14,057 bases of DNA from Rhodospirillaceae bacterium CCH5-H10 (lineage in GTDB: Bacteria; Pseudomonadota; Alphaproteobacteria; Reyranellales; Reyranellaceae), in contig LSKJ01000046.1 of assembly GCA_001557035.1 (NCBI GenBank), forward strand, positions 1 to 14,057. The letters run 5' to 3'. Made by a program: the position numbers and the translations under genes. The notes beneath the pieces are model-generated. The model did no database searches. It saw nothing but the letters and a program-made list of their open reading frames with translations, and was not told where the DNA came from. This document shows, piece by piece, positions 6,189-13,278 of this stretch. Within the stretch, counting starts at the first letter, position 1. Each line of letters starts with the position of its first letter.

Positions 6189-7184
6189 ATGACAATGAAG
6201 AAGATCGGCCGCCGTACATCGATCCTGATGACCGGCGCGGCGATCGCCACGCCGCTCGTACCCAGCGTCCACGCCCAGCAGACCGGCCTGCCCGACAAGC
6301 CGCTGAAGATCCTGGTCGGCTTTCCGGCCGGCGGCGGCACCGACGTGATGGCGCGCCTGCTTGCCGAGCCGCTGAAGCAGCGCACCGGCCGCAACGTCAT
6401 CATCGACAACAAGGCCGGCGCCTCGGGCACCATCGCCATCGGAGACCTGAAGAGCGCCGGCACCGATGGCACGACCATCGCCTACGTGCCCTCCGCCACC
6501 ATCGTCCAGAAGCTGACGATGCCGGCCGTGCCCTTCGATCCGTTGACGGACATCGCGCCGATCACCCTCGCCGGCACGGTGCAGACCGCCTTCTGCGTCT
6601 CGCCGACCATCGGCGTCAACAATCTCAAGGAATATGTCGAGTGGCTGAAGAAGAACCCGACCCGGGCTTCCTTTGGCACGACGGCGCTGGGCTCCTTTAC
6701 GCACTTCTTCGGCGTCATGGCCGGCAAGGCGGTGGGAATCCCGCTCGAGCCCATTCCCTATCGCGGCGCCGCGCCGCTGGTCGCCGACCTGCAGGGCGGT
6801 CATATCGCTGCCGGGTGCGGCGGCATCACCGATTTCCTGGAGCACCACCGCGCCGGCAAGGTGAAGGTCATCTTCACCTCGGGCGTGAAACCGACCACCT
6901 CGGCGCCTGAAATCCCAACCATCACGCAGCTTGGCTACCCGCAGCTCTCGATCCTGGGCTGGTACGTCTTCTTCGCTCCCCCCAAGACACCCGCGCCGCT
7001 GATCGACGCCTGGGGCAAGGAACTGAAGGCGGTGCTGGCAATTCCCGAGATCCAGAAGAAGCTGGTCGAACTGGGTCTCGATGTCGAAACCTCCACGCCC
7101 GCGCAAGTCACCGAACGCATGACGGCCGATCTCGCGCGCTGGAAGACGATCATCGATTCGATCGGCTATAAGCCACAGGGTTGA
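6189..7184 (+). CDS. Bug/TctC-family tripartite tricarboxylate transporter substrate-binding protein (copy 2)
   Basis: A 331-residue periplasmic receptor. The leader MTMKKIGRRTSILMTGAAIATPLVPSVHAQ has a twin arginine, a hydrophobic core and a VHA|Q cleavage site near residue 29. Family segments are PDKPLKILVGFPAGGGTDVMARLLAEPL, VIIDNKAGASGTIAIGDL, VPFDPLTDIAPITL, IPYRGAAPLVADLQGGHIAAGCGG and EIPTITQLGYP, with the typical C-terminal helix. A very good Shine-Dalgarno, GGAGG (6176-6180), lies 8 nt before the ATG at 6189; a second in-frame ATG is at 6195. It shares long similar stretches with the Bug protein at 1367-2350, including the AAGCGG motif and the HHR(A/S)GK turn, so the two are paralogues of one subfamily. 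It is followed 17 bp later by an alpha/beta hydrolase, suggesting uptake plus hydrolysis of the same compound class (inference). Confidence 0.92.
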   Translation: MTMKKIGRRTSILMTGAAIATPLVPSVHAQQTGLPDKPLKILVGFPAGGGTDVMARLLAEPLKQRTGRNVIIDNKAGASGTIAIGDLKSAGTDGTTIAYVPSATIVQKLTMPAVPFDPLTDIAPITLAGTVQTAFCVSPTIGVNNLKEYVEWLKKNPTRASFGTTALGSFTHFFGVMAGKAVGIPLEPIPYRGAAPLVADLQGGHIAAGCGGITDFLEHHRAGKVKVIFTSGVKPTTSAPEIPTITQLGYPQLSILGWYVFFAPPKTPAPLIDAWGKELKAVLAIPEIQKKLVELGLDVETSTPAQVTERMTADLARWKTIIDSIGYKPQG

Positions 7185-7201
7185 CCCACGGAGACGAGTG
7201 C

Positions 7202-7942
7202 ATGCCGATCCTGAAACGGCCCGATGCCGAGATCCACTACGAGGTTCACGGCCAGGGCTTTCCCCTCCTGTTGTACGCACCGGGAGGCCTGCGCTCGTCT
7301 ATCGAATTCTGGGGACCGGCGGCCGACGGCACGCCGCGCGCGTGGATGGACCCGCGCGTGGCGCTCAGCGACCGGTTCACCGTCATCTCCATGGACCAGC
7401 GCAACGCCGGCAAGTCGGTGGCCGACGTGAAGCCCGACCATGGCTGGCACACCTTCGCCGCCGATCACCTGGCCCTGATCGATCATCTGGGTTTCGGGCG
7501 GTTCGCCGTCATGGGCGGCTGCATCGGCGGCAGCTACTGCTTCGAGGCGATCGAGCAGGCGCCCGACCGCGTCGCCGCCGCGGTCCTCCAGAACCCGATC
7601 GGCCTGTGGGAAAACCGCGACACCTGGGACGAGGCCGTGAAGGGCTACGGCGAGACGGTGCGGGCGCGCGATCCCTCGATCTCCGAGGCCACGATCAAGA
7701 GCTTCGGGCAGAACATGTTCGGAGCGGACTTCGTCTTCTCCGTCACGCGCGACTTCGTGAAGAATTGCAGGACTCCGCTGCTGCTGCAGCCCGGCACGGA
7801 CAAACCTCATCCCGCGCATACGAGCGACGAGATCGCCGCGCTTGCGCCCAACCTCGAAGTCCAGAAGGATTGGCGGGCTCCGCAGTTCCTTCAGGCATCG
7901 ATCGATCGCGTCCGCACCTTTCTCGAGAAGCACACGGCATGA
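7202..7942 (+). CDS. Alpha/beta hydrolase with Cys in the nucleophile elbow
   Basis: A 246-residue alpha/beta-hydrolase-fold protein. Visible landmarks are the oxyanion-side LLLYAPGGLRSS (22-33), the D-x-R turn VISMDQRNAGKS (61-72), the nucleophile elbow VMGGCIGGSYC with Cys107 in place of the usual Ser, and the acid loop LLLQPGTD200KPHPAHTS. The region where the catalytic His normally sits (after NLEVQKDW, 218-224) reads RAPQFL and has no His; His203 and His206 are nearby alternatives. Cys nucleophiles occur in dienelactone hydrolases and in an uncharacterised GxCxGG clade, so activity is plausible but unproven. The ATG at 7202 is chosen because GGAG (7190-7193) lies 8 nt upstream; a TTG at 7181 is less likely. 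The stop overlaps the next start as ATGA, so the two are translationally coupled. Confidence 0.87.
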   Translation: MPILKRPDAEIHYEVHGQGFPLLLYAPGGLRSSIEFWGPAADGTPRAWMDPRVALSDRFTVISMDQRNAGKSVADVKPDHGWHTFAADHLALIDHLGFGRFAVMGGCIGGSYCFEAIEQAPDRVAAAVLQNPIGLWENRDTWDEAVKGYGETVRARDPSISEATIKSFGQNMFGADFVFSVTRDFVKNCRTPLLLQPGTDKPHPAHTSDEIAALAPNLEVQKDWRAPQFLQASIDRVRTFLEKHTA

Positions 7943-8313
7943 TGAACAGGCTTGCGATCTGCGCTGCGATCCTGCTGGCCACGGTCTCCGCACTCGCCCC
8001 GACCGCCCGGGCCCAGGAAGTATGGGGCGCCGTGGCGACCGACAACGAGCGTCTGTTCGGCGTCTCGGCCGGCATGGCGACGCGCGAGGCCGCCGAAACC
8101 TCGGCCCTGGCCCAGTGCGGGCCGCTGGAATGCGCCATCCGAATGGCGGCGCCACAGCGCTGCATCGCCTACGCGCACAGCGACAACGGCCAGGCTTCGG
8201 GCTACGGCGCGGCCCCGACGAAGGAACAGGCCGAACGATCGGCCTGGAACGAGTGCAACGCGCGCGTCCCCAGCAACTCCTGCACGATCCGCGCCGCTCG
8301 CTGTTTCGAATAG
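7939..8313 (+). CDS. Secreted DUF4189-like small Cys-rich protein
   Basis: A 124-residue exported protein. A Sec-type signal peptide, MNRLAICAAILLATVSALAPTARA, is followed by Q at the cleavage point (~25/26). The mature part begins EVWGAVATDN and carries the DUF4189 pattern: WGA(V/I)A, then GxSAGMATREAAETSALAQCG, CIAYAHSDNGQASGYGAAPTKEQAERSAWNEC, and a final C-x-I-R-A-A-R-C. Six Cys in the mature part could form disulfides in the periplasm. The function of DUF4189 proteins is not established. The ATG at 7939 overlaps the TGA of the hydrolase (ATGA), which implies translational coupling. A second ATG at 7942 is equally possible. Confidence 0.8.
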   Translation: MMNRLAICAAILLATVSALAPTARAQEVWGAVATDNERLFGVSAGMATREAAETSALAQCGPLECAIRMAAPQRCIAYAHSDNGQASGYGAAPTKEQAERSAWNECNARVPSNSCTIRAARCFE

Positions 8314-8329
8314 CCCGACCCGATCGCCC

Positions 8330-8707
8330 CTACAGCACGACCTTCGAGTTCGCCAACAGCCACCGGCGGGCCTCGTGGATCGAGCGGAACACCTGGACGG
8401 GCCGCTCGTCTGAGGTGAGCGACATGAAGAGCCTGCCGAGTTCGCCCCGATTGCCGTCGGCCACGATCGCGAGCGGCCCGCGCGGCCGCTGGAGGGGCGC
8501 GGCACGCAGACGCTCCGCAATGCCCTCCAGTTCTTCCTTGCCGAGCGCCGACGTCGCCGACGTGATGTCGATGATCTTGCGATAGGGCAATGTCCCGCTG
8601 TCGATCAGTTCCTTGACGAGCGTCATCAGGTCCGCAAGCGTGATCTCGCCTCGGGCGACGGCAACGACCATGCGGTCCGGCGGAAAAATATCGAGCTTGA
8701 AAGGCAT
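8330..8707 (-). CDS. SpoIIAA/STAS-like protein, paralogue A
   Basis: A 125-residue cytosolic protein without membrane segments. It resembles the SpoIIAA-like/STAS-fold proteins of alphaproteobacteria: MPFKLDIFPPDRMVVAVARGEITLADL, then YRKIIDITSATSAL, QRPRGPLAIVADG, GRLFMSLTSDERPVQVFRSIHEARRWL. The closing (R)PV(Q/K)VF(R/H)S(I/L)H-AR(R/K)WL motif is shared with its neighbour at 8824-9198. These are often described as possible anti-sigma-factor-antagonist-like or lipid-binding proteins, but no role is proven. AGG lies 5 nt before the ATG at 8707. It converges on the DUF4189 gene, with 16 bp between the stops, and lies 116 bp downstream of its paralogue. Confidence 0.75.
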   Translation of the reverse strand: MPFKLDIFPPDRMVVAVARGEITLADLMTLVKELIDSGTLPYRKIIDITSATSALGKEELEGIAERLRAAPLQRPRGPLAIVADGNRGELGRLFMSLTSDERPVQVFRSIHEARRWLLANSKVVL

Positions 8708-8823
8708 GCTACCTGATCGCGAACGACGCCATGCGCGATCCTACGTCAGCCGCCGGTCAGGCGCGACGACGTCCCTTTGCATCGCCATGGCAGAAAGATA
8801 GCCGATCCGTGCTCAAGTCGCCG

Positions 8824-9198
8824 TCATGGCATCGGCTGCTCGTCGAGCCATTTTCTCGCCGCATGCAGGCTATGAAAGACCTTCACCGGACGCTCGGCGC
8901 CGGTCAGCCGGGCGAATGTCTCGGCGTTGTCGGCAGCCTGGCCGGGATTGACGACGAAAGCGAGCGCACCACGCGGTCGGGAAACGGGTTGGGACAGGAC
9001 CAGATTGGCCATCATCTGGACGCCGGCACCGTCCAGGGGCGCCGTGGGCGACGCGATATCGATGATCTTTCGGTAATGCAGCACGTCGCTGGCGAGGAAT
9101 TGCTGCACGGCTTCCCGAACGTCGTCAGCCGTGAACGTCCCGCGCACGACGGCGATGGCGAGACGGCTCGGGTGAAAGAAATCGATATGGATCGGCAT
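8824..9198 (-). CDS. SpoIIAA/STAS-like protein, paralogue B
   Basis: A 124-residue soluble protein that aligns end to end with the neighbour at 8330-8707: MPIHIDFFHPSRLAIAVVRGTFTADD, HYRKIIDIASPTAPL, SRPRGALAFVV, ARLTGAERPVKVFHSLHAARKWLDE. By eye roughly 35-40% of positions are identical, so the pair is an old tandem duplication rather than a recent copy. The ATG at 9198 is preferred over an in-frame GTG at 9222 because it gives the same N-terminus and length as the paralogue. Neither start has a clear Shine-Dalgarno. It is transcribed away from the unknown membrane protein at 9293. Function is unknown; a regulatory STAS-like role is only an inference from fold similarity. Confidence 0.75.
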   Translation of the reverse strand: MPIHIDFFHPSRLAIAVVRGTFTADDVREAVQQFLASDVLHYRKIIDIASPTAPLDGAGVQMMANLVLSQPVSRPRGALAFVVNPGQAADNAETFARLTGAERPVKVFHSLHAARKWLDEQPMP

Positions 9199-9292
9199 CT
9201 GGTCGCGGCTCGGCTCGCCCACATTTTACCGCATGCGTACGGCAGGGTCGCTGGCGATACCATGCCCGGGCGCAGCCGCAAACAGGAGTAGC

Positions 9293-10102
9293 ATGTTGGA
9301 GCAGACCGCCGTCATCGTCGTTGTGGCCCTCGCCGCCGGCGCCGCCCTCTATCTGTTCGGCCGCAACGTGTCCTCCCGGCAGCGCCTCATTCGTTCCATG
9401 GCCGCAGCGGTCGCCGGCGCCCTGGCCGCGGCCGGGGCGGTTTATGGTCTGCAGGCCCTGACCGGCGACGACACTCAAATGGTCGACAATGCGATGACCG
9501 AAGCGCGTGCGCTGCCGCTGGTCGGGCTCGTGCTGGCCGACGTGCCCGATGCCGAGCCACGGCTGCGTGCCTCGCTGAAGGAGGAGCTGCGCAATCCGAC
9601 GACGCAGGGCGCGCCGCGCCCCCTCGTGCTGATGAGCGAGCTGCGTGCCAAGCACATCGTTCCGGCACTGCGGGCCACCGATGCCGCCGACGCAGAGGGC
9701 GTCCTGGCGGCACGCATCGCGCTGATGCGGCATCTCGCCGGCACGAACGTCACGGCCTGCCGTGAGCTGGCGCTGATCGGCATCCAGCGGGCCGACCGGC
9801 TCGATGCCCAGGGCCAGAAGCTGATGCGCGACATGCTGACCGCCATGGAGAAGGCCTATCGCGCAGGCCGCGACGCCCTGAAGTCCGGCACCGCCCAGCC
9901 GCCGGTGCCGAACGATACCGAGGCGCGCACCCTCCTCGTCGAGGCCGGCCTGACATCGTCCGACTTCGAGAAGTTGCAGAACCTGGCGAAACTGTCGAAC
10001 GAGGAGGCGTGCGAACTGGGCATTCGCCTGAACGGCGCACCCTCGAAGCTGCCGCCGGACAGAGCCGGCGGCCTCGCCCGCTACCTGGCCGCTGCGCAAT
10101 AG
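9293..10102 (+). CDS. Hypothetical membrane-anchored protein, no recognised family
   Basis: A 269-residue protein that I do not recognise. The N-terminus holds two hydrophobic segments, about residues 4-23 (QTAVIVVVALAAGAALYLFG) and 34-54 (SMAAAVAGALAAAGAVYGLQA), probably a helical hairpin. The rest is soluble and mostly helical, with Arg/Lys/Glu-rich stretches. Two Cys sit in similar helical contexts (NVTACRELALIG and SNEEACELGIRLNG). A segment DTEARTLLVEAGLTSSDFEKLQNLAKLSNEEAC follows a Pro/Thr linker near residue 200, so a C-terminal domain may be separate. AGGAG at 9284-9288 fixes the ATG at 9293; an ATG at 9233 in frame would add 20 residues without a ribosome site. It stands alone on the + strand between - strand genes, with only 12 bp to the convergent YbaK gene. 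Confidence 0.75.
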   Translation: MLEQTAVIVVVALAAGAALYLFGRNVSSRQRLIRSMAAAVAGALAAAGAVYGLQALTGDDTQMVDNAMTEARALPLVGLVLADVPDAEPRLRASLKEELRNPTTQGAPRPLVLMSELRAKHIVPALRATDAADAEGVLAARIALMRHLAGTNVTACRELALIGIQRADRLDAQGQKLMRDMLTAMEKAYRAGRDALKSGTAQPPVPNDTEARTLLVEAGLTSSDFEKLQNLAKLSNEEACELGIRLNGAPSKLPPDRAGGLARYLAAAQ

Positions 10103-10114
10103 GGCGCGGCGCCG

Positions 10115-10588
10115 TCAGGCGATCAGCGGTGCGACGACGGCCTTCAGGACCGCGGCCGCATCCTGCGGCGACATCCGCACCTGCAGGCCGCGCTGGCCGC
10201 CGTTCAGAAAGACGAGCTCGTGCGCCATCGCCCCGGCCTCGATGGCGGTGCGTACCGGCTTCATCTGGCCGAACGGGCTGATGCCGCCCACCTTGTAGCC
10301 GGTCATCCGCTCGGCATCGGCGGGCTTCATCATCTCGGCGGACTTCCCCTTGAAGGCGGCCGCCAGCTTTTTCATCGAGACTTCGCGGTCGGACGGCACG
10401 ATCACGCAGGCCGGCTTCCCGTCGACCAGGGTCATCAGGGTCTTGAGCACGCGCTGCGGCTCCTCGCCCAGCGCCTCGGCCGCCTGCAGCCCGACCTTGT
10501 CGGCATCGGGATCGTAGTCGTAGGTGTGGACCGTGAAGGCGACCTTCGCCTGCTCCAGCGCTTTCGTCGCGCGCGTGACCTTCGACAT
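10115..10588 (-). CDS. ybaK: YbaK/EbsC family Cys-tRNA(Pro)/prolyl-tRNA editing deacylase
   Basis: A 157-residue cytosolic protein of the YbaK family, which hydrolyses Cys mis-charged on tRNA(Pro) and sometimes other mis-aminoacyl tRNAs in trans. The full-length signature is present: MSKVTRATKALEQ, YDPDADKVGLQAAEALG, then RVLKTLM with Lys49 at the position of the essential family Lys. CVIVPSDREVSMKKLAAAFKGKSAEM and GYKVGGISPFGQMK (98-110, glycine-rich active-site loop) follow, and it ends FLNGGQRGLQVRMSPQDAAAVLKA. The length matches family members (~155-160). A GGAG precedes the ATG at 10588. It is the last gene of a leftward run behind the Zn-dependent hydrolase (50 bp gap). Its housekeeping role probably has nothing to do with the catabolic genes upstream. 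Confidence 0.93.
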   Translation of the reverse strand: MSKVTRATKALEQAKVAFTVHTYDYDPDADKVGLQAAEALGEEPQRVLKTLMTLVDGKPACVIVPSDREVSMKKLAAAFKGKSAEMMKPADAERMTGYKVGGISPFGQMKPVRTAIEAGAMAHELVFLNGGQRGLQVRMSPQDAAAVLKAVVAPLIA

Positions 10589-10638
10589 GACTGCTCCGAC
10601 CGTTCATCCGGCCGGGCAGGATAGCGCAAACTGCCGGG

Positions 10639-11865
10639 TCAGTTCCCCTTCAGGATCTTGGCCGTCGCATCGGCGAAGACCTGGCAACCCAGCACGATGT
10701 CGGCATCGTCGGTGTTTTCGGTGAAATGGTGTGAAATGCCGCCGATCGACGGCACGAACATCATCGCCGCCGGCATCTTCAATCCGATCACCTGCGCGTC
10801 GTGTCCGGCGCCCGACGGCATGCGCATGTGCTTGTCGGGGGCATGGGCCGCGGCCGATTCCTCGATTGCCTCAAGGAAACGCTCGTCCATGACCAGCGGC
10901 TGGGTGCGCGAAAGGTTCACGCACTCGACCTTGCACGGGCTGTTCTTCTGGTGATCGGCGACGATCTCCATCAGCTTGGCCTCGAAGGCCTGCAGCACCT
11001 TGTAGTCGGCGTCACGGAACTGGAGGATCATCTCGGCCCGGCCGGGCACGATCGCCGGCGCGCCGGGCTCCAGCACCATCTTGCCGACGGTCCAGACGCT
11101 GCGCGGACCCGAGACGGCCGGGAACTTGTCCATCACGTCGTTGTAGAGCCGCATCATCGCGACGCCGGCATCCTTGCGGATCGGCATCGGCGTCGTGCCG
11201 GCATGGTTCTGGATGCCGCTGAAGGTCAGGCGGAACTGCATGATGCCGACGATCGCCGTCACGATGCCGATGCGCTTCTCGCCGGCTTCGAGGAGACCGC
11301 CCTGCTCGATATGGGCTTCGAGGTAGCCACGGTACCTTCCCTCCTCCAGATGTTCGCGCGGCACGCCCTCGAGACCGGCCGCCTTCAGCGCCTCGCGCAT
11401 CGGCGTGCCTTCGTCGCGGTGCTTGGCCTTATCGATGTCGGCCTCGGAGAAGATGCCGATGAAGGAGCGGCTGCCGGTCATCTGGCCCCAATGGCCTTCC
11501 TCGTCGGCCCAGGAGGCGACGTCGACGGCGAGATGCGCCGTCTCGGGATCCTCGGCCAGCGCCCGCGCCACTTCGAGCCCGTAGATCACGCCCATCACGC
11601 CGTCGAGCCAGCCGCCGCGCGGCTGCGTGTCGGAGTGCGAGCCGATCAGGATTCGCGGGCCGGTCTTCGGGCTCTTGCCGATCACCGTGCCGATGCCGTC
11701 GATCACCGGTTCGAGTCCCGCTTCCTTCATGCGCGCCGCGAGCCAGTGCCGGCTCTCGACATCCTGCGGCGACAGATGCGGGCGATGCACGCCGGTCTGG
11801 TAGCGGCCGAAATCGGCGATCCGCCGCAGGTCGCCGAGCAGTCGTTCACCGTTGATCGTGGGCAT
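10639..11865 (-). CDS. Zn-dependent hydrolase, M20 family (N-carbamoyl-amino-acid hydrolase/allantoate amidohydrolase type)
   Basis: A 408-residue member of the hydantoinase/carbamoylase (HyuC/AmaB/AllC) group, di-metal enzymes that cleave N-carbamoyl or ureido groups and release ammonia and CO2 or an amino acid. Metal-site motifs are visible: GSH77SD79T, GGWLD88GVMGV (bridging Asp), WADE122E123GHWG, HIEQGGLLEAG with His185, and late GISHHFTEN with the last His ligand. GIQNHAGTTPM and SGAGHDAQ are the usual dimerisation-domain and substrate-side segments. The start is the ATG at 11865, with an excellent GGAGGAGAA (11871-11879) just upstream. The family fits an amide/ureide nitrogen-scavenging role with the two amidases upstream; the exact substrate is unresolved. 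A large inverted repeat ends next to its ribosome site. Confidence 0.9.
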   Translation of the reverse strand: MPTINGERLLGDLRRIADFGRYQTGVHRPHLSPQDVESRHWLAARMKEAGLEPVIDGIGTVIGKSPKTGPRILIGSHSDTQPRGGWLDGVMGVIYGLEVARALAEDPETAHLAVDVASWADEEGHWGQMTGSRSFIGIFSEADIDKAKHRDEGTPMREALKAAGLEGVPREHLEEGRYRGYLEAHIEQGGLLEAGEKRIGIVTAIVGIMQFRLTFSGIQNHAGTTPMPIRKDAGVAMMRLYNDVMDKFPAVSGPRSVWTVGKMVLEPGAPAIVPGRAEMILQFRDADYKVLQAFEAKLMEIVADHQKNSPCKVECVNLSRTQPLVMDERFLEAIEESAAAHAPDKHMRMPSGAGHDAQVIGLKMPAAMMFVPSIGGISHHFTENTDDADIVLGCQVFADATAKILKGN

Positions 11866-11870
11866 GTCAG

Positions 11871-11879
11871 TTCTCCTCC
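11871..11879 (-). promoter_or_regulatory. Strong Shine-Dalgarno of the Zn-dependent hydrolase, abutting an inverted repeat
   Basis: Read on the - strand this is GGAGGAGAA, 5 nt before the ATG at 11865. It fixes that start over the in-frame ATG at 11886. The inverted repeat at 11881-11992 ends one base upstream, so folding of the repeat in the mRNA could affect access to this site (inference). Confidence 0.75.
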
Positions 11880-11880
11880 A

Positions 11881-11992
11881 CCTCATCCTGAGGAGCGGCC
11901 CCTTGGGCCGCGTCTCGAAGGATGGGAACCCGCACCTTGTCTGTTGCCCATCCTTCGAGACGCATCGCTACGCGATGCTCCTCAGGATGAGG
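11881..11992. repeat. 112-bp composite palindromic intergenic repeat with co-varying inner hairpins
   Basis: Two 46-nt arms, 11881-11926 and 11947-11992, are inverted copies of each other separated by a 20-nt spacer. Each arm has an outer 16-nt block (CCTCATCCTGAGGAGC), an inner segment of 14 nt and another 16-nt block (CGTCTCGAAGGATGGG). The blocks match perfectly between arms. The inner segments differ in sequence yet both fold with a flanking C as a 6-bp stem with 3-nt loop (11896-11910 and 11963-11977). Elements of this CCTCATCCTGAGGAGC kind are, to my knowledge, dispersed between genes of many Rhizobiales and related genomes. There is no transposase and no U-run, so it is neither a full insertion sequence nor an obvious terminator. 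It fills most of the gap between the second amidase (stop at 12010) and the Zn hydrolase (start at 11865). Confidence 0.85.
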
Positions 11993-12009
11993 GTTTACTG
12001 TCCTGAGCA

Positions 12010-13278
12010 TCAGTTCAAATGCGCCGCGACCCAGGCGGCAAGGGAAAGCACGCGGTCGTCCTCGTGACGCAGGCCGACGAGTTGCACGCCGAGCGACAGC
12101 CCGTTCGGGCCGGTGCCGGCGGGTAACGTCACGCAGGGCGTGCCGGCCAGCGTCCAGATCGAGTTGAAGACCGGATCGCCGGTGGCCGCGAGTCCCCTGG
12201 GCGCCTCGCCCGGCGCACTCGGCGTCAGCAGCAGGTCGACCTTGTCGAACAGGGAGTCGACATGGGCCTTGAAGGCGGTGGCCTTGCGTTGGGCCGCGAC
12301 GTAGCGCTCGAAGGAGACGGCAAGGCCGCGCTTCATCGGCCCGTTCATCAGCTCGTCGCTCACCTTGTCGGGATTGCGCAGCCGCTCGTCGGCATAGTTG
12401 CGCACGCTCTCGAAACCGGTGATCGCGGCATGGTCGTCGATGATGTCGGTGAACTGCGGCGCAAACGACAGGTCGACGACCGACGCGCCCTTGTCGGACA
12501 GCAGCGTCGCCGTGTTCTCGATCAGCGCCCTGGTCTCGGGCTCGGCCTGATCCCAGACCGGCGAGCGGCAGACACCGATGCGCGGCCGGCCGATGTCGCG
12601 GTCGATGCGTACCGGCGGCAGCTTCAGCACGGCGGCACGGAACAGCGCGATGTCGTCGAGGGTGCGCGCCATCAGGCCGAGCGTATCGACCGAATGGCAC
12701 TGCATCTTGATGCCGACGCGGGAGAAATCGCCGAAGGTCGGCTTGTAGCCGACGATGCCGCAATAGGCGGCGGGCCGGATCACCGAGCCGCCGGTCTGCG
12801 TGCCGAACGCCAGCGGCACATGCCCATCGGCCACCGCCGCGGCGGAACCCGACGACGAGCCTCCCGGCGTGTGCGCGGGATTGTGCGGATTGGTCGTCGC
12901 GCCCGGATGGCGATTGGCGAACTCGGTCGTCACCGTCTTGCCCATGATGACGGCATTCTCGGTCCGGCAGAGCGCCACGCAGGCGGCGTCGCCGAACGGC
13001 ACCTTACCCTCGAAGATCGGCGAGTTGTGGCCGGTCGGCATGTCGTAGGTGTCGATGATGTCCTTCACGCCGACCGGGATGCCACGCAGCAGGCCACCGC
13101 TCGCGGCATCGGCGGCCCGTGCCTGAGCGATCGCCTGGTCGGGATCGAGATGGACCCAGGCCTTCACGACATCGTCACGCCCGGCGATGCGGTCGAGACA
13201 GTCGCGCACCAGCTTCTCGGAGGTGAGCGTGCCGGCCTCGATGGCGGCAACGGCTTCGACGGCGGTGATCGGCTTCAT
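12010..13278 (-). CDS. Amidase signature family protein (GatA-like)
   Basis: A 422-residue amidase-signature enzyme, hydrolysing carboxamides to acid and ammonia. The Ser-cisSer-Lys triad is clear: Lys72 in GIPVGVKDIIDT, Ser141 in TPGGSSSGSAAAVADG and the nucleophile Ser165 in GTQTGGSVIRPAAYCGIVGYKP. The C-terminus FNSIWTLAGTPCVTLPAGTGPNGLSLGVQLVG is the family's substrate-channel and closing segment. The length is normal for stand-alone amidases and no GatB or GatC is nearby, so a catabolic amidase is more likely than the tRNA amidotransferase. Its ATG at 13278 overlaps the TGA of the upstream amidase (ATGA), with GGAG 9 nt upstream inside that gene, which indicates translational coupling. 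The two are paralogues. Confidence 0.92.
   Translation of the reverse strand: MKPITAVEAVAAIEAGTLTSEKLVRDCLDRIAGRDDVVKAWVHLDPDQAIAQARAADAASGGLLRGIPVGVKDIIDTYDMPTGHNSPIFEGKVPFGDAACVALCRTENAVIMGKTVTTEFANRHPGATTNPHNPAHTPGGSSSGSAAAVADGHVPLAFGTQTGGSVIRPAAYCGIVGYKPTFGDFSRVGIKMQCHSVDTLGLMARTLDDIALFRAAVLKLPPVRIDRDIGRPRIGVCRSPVWDQAEPETRALIENTATLLSDKGASVVDLSFAPQFTDIIDDHAAITGFESVRNYADERLRNPDKVSDELMNGPMKRGLAVSFERYVAAQRKATAFKAHVDSLFDKVDLLLTPSAPGEAPRGLAATGDPVFNSIWTLAGTPCVTLPAGTGPNGLSLGVQLVGLRHEDDRVLSLAAWVAAHLN

Noticed and set aside
5093..6478. A 461-codon open frame on the - strand
   Set aside because: It lies opposite the phosphotransferase and Bug genes, which have clear motifs. Its translation is low-complexity and resembles no family. 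Long antisense frames are expected at this GC content.
10089..10135. Possible bidirectional terminator between the unknown membrane protein and ybaK
   Set aside because: Only a very short GC palindrome with a tight loop is present and no T-run is seen on either side.
11881..11992. The inverted repeat as an insertion sequence or intrinsic terminator
   Set aside because: No transposase frame is enclosed, the spacer is 20 nt, and there is no T-run on either strand after the arms.
10801..12006. A 401-codon open frame on the + strand
   Set aside because: It is antisense to the Zn-dependent hydrolase, has a His/Arg/Asp-rich shadow composition and runs into the palindromic repeat.
11867..12763. 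A - strand frame running through the amidase and the repeat
   Set aside because: It is out of frame with the amidase. Its C-terminal part is only the palindromic repeat translated (NPHPEEHRVAMRLEGW), a common artefact of such elements.
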